DNA of 11,391 nt from Gonapodya sp. JEL0774 (Eukaryota > Monoblepharomycota > Monoblepharidomycetes > Monoblepharidales > Gonapodyaceae). The stretch spans positions 1 to 11,391 of the forward strand of contig JADIIX010000360.1 in the NCBI GenBank assembly GCA_027604505.1, written 5' to 3'. Numbering within the stretch: the stretch's first letter is position 1; each line of letters starts with the position of its first letter. Shown one piece after another: positions 7,801 to 11,391 of this stretch. A program made the translations under genes and the position numbers. The notes beneath the pieces were generated by a model. The model was given only the letters and a program-made list of their open reading frames with translations. It ran no database searches and was not told where the DNA came from.

Positions 7801-8652
7801 TGCCGTCGCGCACATGGCACACCCCACGAGTGTGTATGCGGCGAACCCGAACCAGAACTCGAGCGAAGGGTCACGCGACGGGTGGAATCGGGAGAAGTAG
7901 ATACCCCACGTCGTCCAGGAACACGGTGCCGTCGGGTCTGCGAGTTGAAATTCATTGCGTCAAGCCAAGCAATGCTGAATCACTGGCGACATTGGTTCTT
8001 CAAGACACGCACCCTCGGAGATGGGACAACACGTCGCCTGACCCTTCCATACATTGGCCGCGCAGTACCCTTCCTTCAAATCGCTCAACCACTCCGATGC
8101 CACGTCGATAAAGGCCGCAAATACGGCGGCCACGACTCCAACGATGGTAACGAGAATCCATCCCTGGACAGCGTACATGCCCCGCGACACGAGTCCGCGG
8201 AACCCTCGTATGCGAAGCACGGCACGACGGCGTAAAGACGCGCGGAGGAGGTCGTGAGACCAGTCGATGGACTCGTGAGATGCTGGGTGGGCACGGGTGA
8301 GTTTGGCGACGTGGGCGGTGTCGAAGGTGACGGGAGGTGCGCCTGACGTCGGTAAGAGAGAGTCTCTGGGATCGTCTGAATGCGTAGAGACCTCGGTTGT
8401 ATCGGGCGCATCGCCAATATTTTTGTTTCGAGATAGAAAAGCATCAACTCCGTGGTGTGCGGGTGGTCTCTGTCTCGGTTGTGTGAAAGGATCATTCGCA
8501 TGCGGGTCGTCAGGGTGAGCGTCCGCGCGATGATATGCTGGTATCGATGCGGTGGCCGCACTTTCGGAGAGTGTGGATGATGCAGTGGAGAACGTGCCGT
8601 ACACTCGACTCGAGTCGCCATTGATGGATGACGTGGATCCAACAGCCGCCAT
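4870..8652 (-). CDS. CLC-family chloride/proton exchanger with two CBS domains (GEF1/ClC-3 type), 863 aa
   Basis: Fourteen coding exons: 8652..8013, 7937..7786, 7662..7574, 7482..7369, 7263..7195, 7065..7060, 6990..6971, 6860..6731, 6651..6316, 6225..6099, 6017..5822, 5732..5613, 5525..5096, 5032..4870; total 2592 nt, in frame. The ATG at 8652 is the first in the frame and has a strong context (A at -3, G at +4). Residues 1-150 are a cytosolic tail ending in the family's IDWSHD-like motif; the pore follows, with GSGIP (272-276), GKEGP (314-318, gating Glu316), GGVLFALEE (365-373, proton Glu373) and GIFLP (543-547). CBS1 is about 676-730 and CBS2 about 782-843. Both glutamates indicate a 2Cl-/H+ exchanger, not a channel. 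Fungal relatives (yeast Gef1) act in Golgi, endosome or vacuole membranes in ion and copper/iron homeostasis. The family is certain; the gene symbol is left blank as orthology was not tested. Confidence 0.93.
7060..7065 (-). other. 6-nt micro-exon (AGTGAG) of the CLC gene
   Basis: The exon ending at 7195 stops after ...SAASAA plus GG, and the exon at 6990 begins T-GTC-GCC. Joined directly they would give AAG-VAFGAP, two residues short of the family motif GVSVAFGAP. The six bases AGTGAG, preceded by TTCAG and followed by the donor GTGCGT, supply exactly GG|A-GTG-AG|T, restoring G-V-S at residues 355-357. Flanking introns are 129 nt (7066..7194) and 69 nt (6991..7059). The next exon (6990..6971) is itself only 20 nt. 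Confidence 0.85.
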
Positions 8653-9271
8653 GTTCCGCAAAGAGAGCCAAAGCAAAGAAAGCAATGAAATCAATAAGAA
8701 AAGAAATCGATCCCGTGCAGCTTTCTCTTGGAAAAGAGCAGAGTCACTGAAATGACCGGGTGGGTTCTGATGATCGATGATCGTTTCCGTGGCTCGGGGA
8801 CCCCTTTAAGTTATCTGTGTAAATTCGCCTTGCGATTTGCCGTGTCATAGGGGAGTTCTGTATCACAGTTTATCATTCACACAAACACATTACTGAACCA
8901 ATCTATTAGTTCTTCGAAGTCTGACGATTGCTGGTCTTGGGGACCAGCCGCTCCCTATATTATATTAATATTACCATGTCCCTAGCAAAGCTTCTTCGTA
9001 CTGGACAGCCTAAAAGATATACACATAGCTCTTTTGGACAGTTTCAGCAGTGCACTGCATTGTTTTCCTTTCGAAGCGGGACGCACTCAACGAGAACCAT
9101 TTCTCTGACCCATCTTGTGGGCAGTATGTCAAGTGACTTTTAACTGCGATTTCACAGAAATGATTCGTTTGGAGCATGTACTCACGTTCAGTTCTCAGCT
9201 GTGGGCAGTGCTGTGCGCAGTTATCGCAACATGTGGACAGTTTCTCGACAGCCCTCGCGTGAACGCCTGCA
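8653..9271. promoter_or_regulatory. Divergent intergenic region between the CLC gene (minus) and first ankyrin gene (plus)
   Basis: These 619 nt should hold both promoters. Visible elements are a tandem GATGATC-GATGATC at 8769-8782, a CCAAT at 8898-8902, a perfect inverted repeat at 8930-8948 and an AT-only, TATA-like stretch at 8956-8973. A 55-codon ATG-initiated ORF on the plus strand (8976-9143) has no recognisable domain and is not called as a gene. The frame of the ankyrin gene is closed by a TGA at 9260-9262, twelve bases before its ATG. Confidence 0.45.
8930..8948. repeat. Perfect 7-bp inverted repeat next to a TATA-like stretch
   Basis: GCTGGTC (8930-8936), loop TTGGG, GACCAGC (8942-8948). 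It lies 7 nt before the AT-only run at 8956-8973. This could be a dyad operator or a small hairpin; there is no direct evidence of function. Confidence 0.4.
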
Positions 9272-10555
9272 ATGCCCTCTGTTCCAACTCTTCCTTGGAG
9301 ACGCTGGCTCCCACAACGCAAGAAGCACTCACTCTCAAAGCCCTCGCCTTTTCTGGCGCTCCCACTCGAAATTCTGCTCCTGATTCTGCAACACATCGAG
9401 TCGAGTTGGGCTCAAGGTCGCTTCCGACTCGGTCTCCCAGTCGCACTCATATCACGGGACATTCTACCGATCCTTCGTGATCCGGGTGCCATTGCCGATC
9501 GCGCCATTCGGCGTTTTGGAAACCCCCCTGGTGCTTTCATCAACGAGTGTTTCCGATTTCCCCAAATCGACCAACCTGTGATTGCAGCCATTGCAGTACG
9601 TGGCAACCAGGACTCTTTCCATATTGTTGGTCACCGTGATTGGGAGAAATGGGAGAGGATGGTTAATCACATCACACGTTTCAGTGGACTTTCAGTACTG
9701 AGGGATGCATTGCTGGTCCTTGCTTCAAGCGGAATAGTACCTAAGTACTCTTTTGGACCATATGATTCTATTTGGAGGGCTTTCCTTTCCCCGAATGACA
9801 CGTACGTCCTTCAAGCGGTCCTCAGAAGCAATTCTTTCCGCTCATGGCGAGTCTTATTAGGACCTTTCAAAGAGGCCTGTGTGGATATGAAGAACTTGGT
9901 AGCTGCTGAGTTGCTTCTGGACAAAATGCTGGAGGGATATCATATTTCTGATCTTACCAACGACAGTGGATTCATCCACACAGTCTATGAGATCCTGGTT
10001 GTGTATCAACCCTCCAGTCGAGGCACCCAACCTCACCAGCAATACAAAAAAGAAAGAGCGTTCTATCTTTCCCTGACCGAACTTCTCATCAGCCGACAAC
10101 TCCTATGTCCATCTGTCCGAGTACAGGGCTTAATGGGCTCAGGGTACGGGGGTTTGCATAATCCAACGCTATTTGAGGGCGCCTGCAGACGCCGTCATTT
10201 TGATTTGGTGAGAGCTCTCTTGAATATTGGTGTTCAGGACTGGAGATATGCATTGGTATTGGCAGCAATGTCGGATTGTGAAGAAATGGTGGAACATCTT
10301 GTTTCTCATGGTGAATCAGACATAGCCTATGTCCTTCGTACTGCAAGAGGAACTTATGAGTGCTGTATATCTGCCCCGGTGGTTTGGGCCTTGTTGAAGG
10401 GTGTCAATGACAGAAACAGGGAGGATGTGAACAAAGTGTTGGACAATTATGTGAAATGGACAGCGTCACCATACCTGTGGACCACGATTAAATACTGGCG
10501 GCTGTTGGATCTGGCAAAGAGACTCCGAGCCAAGCCCGAAGAGCTCGATCAATAG
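9272..10555 (+). CDS. F-box-like protein with degenerate ankyrin repeats, 427 aa
   Basis: A single open exon, from the ATG at 9272 (first Met after an in-frame stop at 9260) to TAG at 10553. Residues 28-45 (ALPLEILLLILQHI) look like an F-box core, followed by GLPVALISRDILPILRDP at 55-72. The same layout recurs in the next gene, so the two are tandem relatives. The middle (about 100-285) has no motif I recognise. Residues 295-350 resemble two worn ankyrin repeats (FEGACRRRHFDLVRALLNIG, then LAAMSDCEEMVEHLVSHGES). In this kind of family the F-box would recruit an SCF ubiquitin ligase and ankyrins would bind a partner; both are inference. No signal peptide or membrane segment is seen. An upstream intron in the 5' leader cannot be excluded. 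Confidence 0.75.
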   Translation: MPSVPTLPWRRWLPQRKKHSLSKPSPFLALPLEILLLILQHIESSWAQGRFRLGLPVALISRDILPILRDPGAIADRAIRRFGNPPGAFINECFRFPQIDQPVIAAIAVRGNQDSFHIVGHRDWEKWERMVNHITRFSGLSVLRDALLVLASSGIVPKYSFGPYDSIWRAFLSPNDTYVLQAVLRSNSFRSWRVLLGPFKEACVDMKNLVAAELLLDKMLEGYHISDLTNDSGFIHTVYEILVVYQPSSRGTQPHQQYKKERAFYLSLTELLISRQLLCPSVRVQGLMGSGYGGLHNPTLFEGACRRRHFDLVRALLNIGVQDWRYALVLAAMSDCEEMVEHLVSHGESDIAYVLRTARGTYECCISAPVVWALLKGVNDRNREDVNKVLDNYVKWTASPYLWTTIKYWRLLDLAKRLRAKPEELDQ

Positions 10556-10839
10556 GGGAGGTGGGACAATAAATTGCGGGACATGACGTCTGATCTGCTA
10601 TTATCTGAGTGTACTCGAGTGCGTTATGCGATTCTTTTAGTGTACGTAGTGCTTTGCGCTTTGGACTTTCGAGTTATATTATATGTTGCAAGTTCTCGCC
10701 GAGAGTCAGGTCAACTCGCGGATATTAATATATTATTCTCACATCGCAAGCAGTTTGACTCTTCTATCCAAAAGAATTGAAGTCAAGCGCAGAATCAAAT
10801 TTCGCGGATCTCCCCCTGAACGTGTGAAACCTCAACTGA
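10556..10839. other. Intergenic region between the two ankyrin genes
   Basis: 284 nt with no gene. It holds a candidate poly(A) signal close to the first gene's stop, a TGACGTC core at 10584-10590, and an AT-rich patch around 10720-10735 that could serve the second gene's promoter. Confidence 0.4.
10568..10573 (+). terminator. Candidate AATAAA polyadenylation signal
   Basis: AATAAA lies 13 nt after the stop of the 427-aa gene. It is close for a 3' UTR but is the only perfect match seen just downstream. Fungal poly(A) signals are loose, so this is tentative. Confidence 0.3.
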
Positions 10840-11391
10840 ATGTGGATCAACCTCTCGACTTTCATTTCCGCGGTTCACTCGACTTACTGGGATCCTCCTG
10901 TCGATGATCCCTCACCACGCTCGATCTCTATCAAGGGTAACGAGGGCTGCAACTCAGATATCTCAAAATTCAGTATCTGCGAACTCCCGACTGAAGTTAT
11001 CCTCGCTCTTGGCAAATACCTGCCCTCCCGCCTGGGACTTCCCACACAATCCCTCAACACACGACTGCTCCCCATCTTCCGAGCTCCGTCCAGCATAGCT
11101 ATTCGAGCACTCGCACACTACCAGGATCCACTGGAAGCGTTGGTCTGTGAAGCGGGCCGATCGGATCTTGGGGCGTGTTCTGTCGTCGCGGCGATCTGCT
11201 CCTTGACATTGACCAAATGGAATGTGGGGATCCTCAACTCTCATTCAAAAGCCACCAAAGAGACGCCTCTCTCGGCTGCCGCCATGGGTGGAAATTCTCA
11301 GGTCGTGCGGACTCTGCTCCAGCTGGGAGCTGATGTTGATGCATGCTTCGGCCGGGCTCTCGCTGCAGCTGCGGTAGAAGGCCACTTGGAT
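10840..11391 (+). CDS. F-box-like ankyrin repeat protein, second tandem copy (3' end beyond window)
   Basis: Open from the ATG at 10840 (directly after an in-frame TGA) to the window edge: 184 codons with no stop, so the C-terminus is missing. Residues 48-63 (ELPTEVILALGKYLPS) match the F-box-like segment of the upstream gene, and GLPTQSLNTRLLPIFRAP follows, as in that gene. Residues 140-184 contain a clear ankyrin repeat (TPLSAAAMGGNSQVVRTLLQLGADV) and the start of another (RALAAAAVEGHLD). This copy keeps better ankyrin consensus than its neighbour. Same strand and close spacing suggest local duplication. The start is reasonable, but a start further upstream across an intron cannot be ruled out. 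Confidence 0.75.
   Translation, partial: MWINLSTFISAVHSTYWDPPVDDPSPRSISIKGNEGCNSDISKFSICELPTEVILALGKYLPSRLGLPTQSLNTRLLPIFRAPSSIAIRALAHYQDPLEALVCEAGRSDLGACSVVAAICSLTLTKWNVGILNSHSKATKETPLSAAAMGGNSQVVRTLLQLGADVDACFGRALAAAAVEGHLD

Noticed and set aside
8652-8694. Longer N-terminus for the CLC protein from an upstream TTG
   Set aside because: It needs a non-ATG start; the first ATG at 8652 has a strong context and the extension has no family support.
8966-8974. TAATATTAC, identical to the nonanucleotide at origins of some single-stranded DNA viruses
   Set aside because: It is not in the loop of a hairpin and no Rep-like gene is present; it is part of an AT-only run.
8976-9143. 55-codon plus-strand ORF with a basic N-terminus, and a possible 34-nt intron at 9124-9157
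   Set aside because: No recognisable domain, the ATG sits directly on the TATA-like stretch, and the putative intron is far shorter than any other in the window.

Overview
The window looks like a stretch of fungal nuclear DNA. Genes are compact, split by short spliceosomal introns (56-129 nt, mostly GTRNGT...YAG), and the recognisable families are eukaryotic: a CLC chloride/proton exchanger with CBS domains, membrane proteins ending in a double-psi beta-barrel (RlpA/expansin-like) domain, and F-box-like ankyrin proteins. The dense introns plus the ankyrin family make an early-diverging fungus such as a chytrid my best guess; this is inference, not proof.

Left part (1-4156, all on the minus strand): a tandem family of 'polyproline-DPBB' genes. 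Two complete copies are resolved exon by exon: 4156->2272 (10 coding exons, 413 aa) and 1930->427 (7 coding exons, 352 aa). Each has a cytosolic N-terminus, one transmembrane helix, an Ala/Thr/Pro stalk, a run of uninterrupted prolines and a C-terminal Cys-rich DPBB domain ending in WWRC. The proline run is built from phase-1/phase-1 mini-exons that encode only proline: five in one gene (60, 57, 12, 48, 51 nt; 79 consecutive Pro) and two in the other (78, 33 nt; 45 consecutive Pro). A third copy runs off the left edge with two more such exons (36 and 18 nt) but no room for a normal first exon. This exon-cassette 'ruler' is the most unusual thing in the window.

Middle (4870-8652, minus): a CLC-type anion transporter with 14 coding exons, 863 aa, two CBS domains and both glutamates expected of a 2Cl-/H+ exchanger. 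It contains a 6-nt micro-exon and a 20-nt exon in the most conserved part of the pore.

Right part (9272-11391, plus): two tandem, related proteins with an F-box-like N-terminal motif and ankyrin-like repeats; the second runs off the window. They diverge from the CLC gene across a 619-bp intergenic region that holds a perfect inverted repeat and a TATA-like stretch.

All introns were placed by hand from splice signals, reading phase and conservation between paralogs or with known families. Both complete DPBB genes and the CLC gene close exactly in frame (1059, 1242 and 2592 nt). No RNA-seq was available to confirm them, and no tRNA, rRNA, transposon or CRISPR array was recognised.
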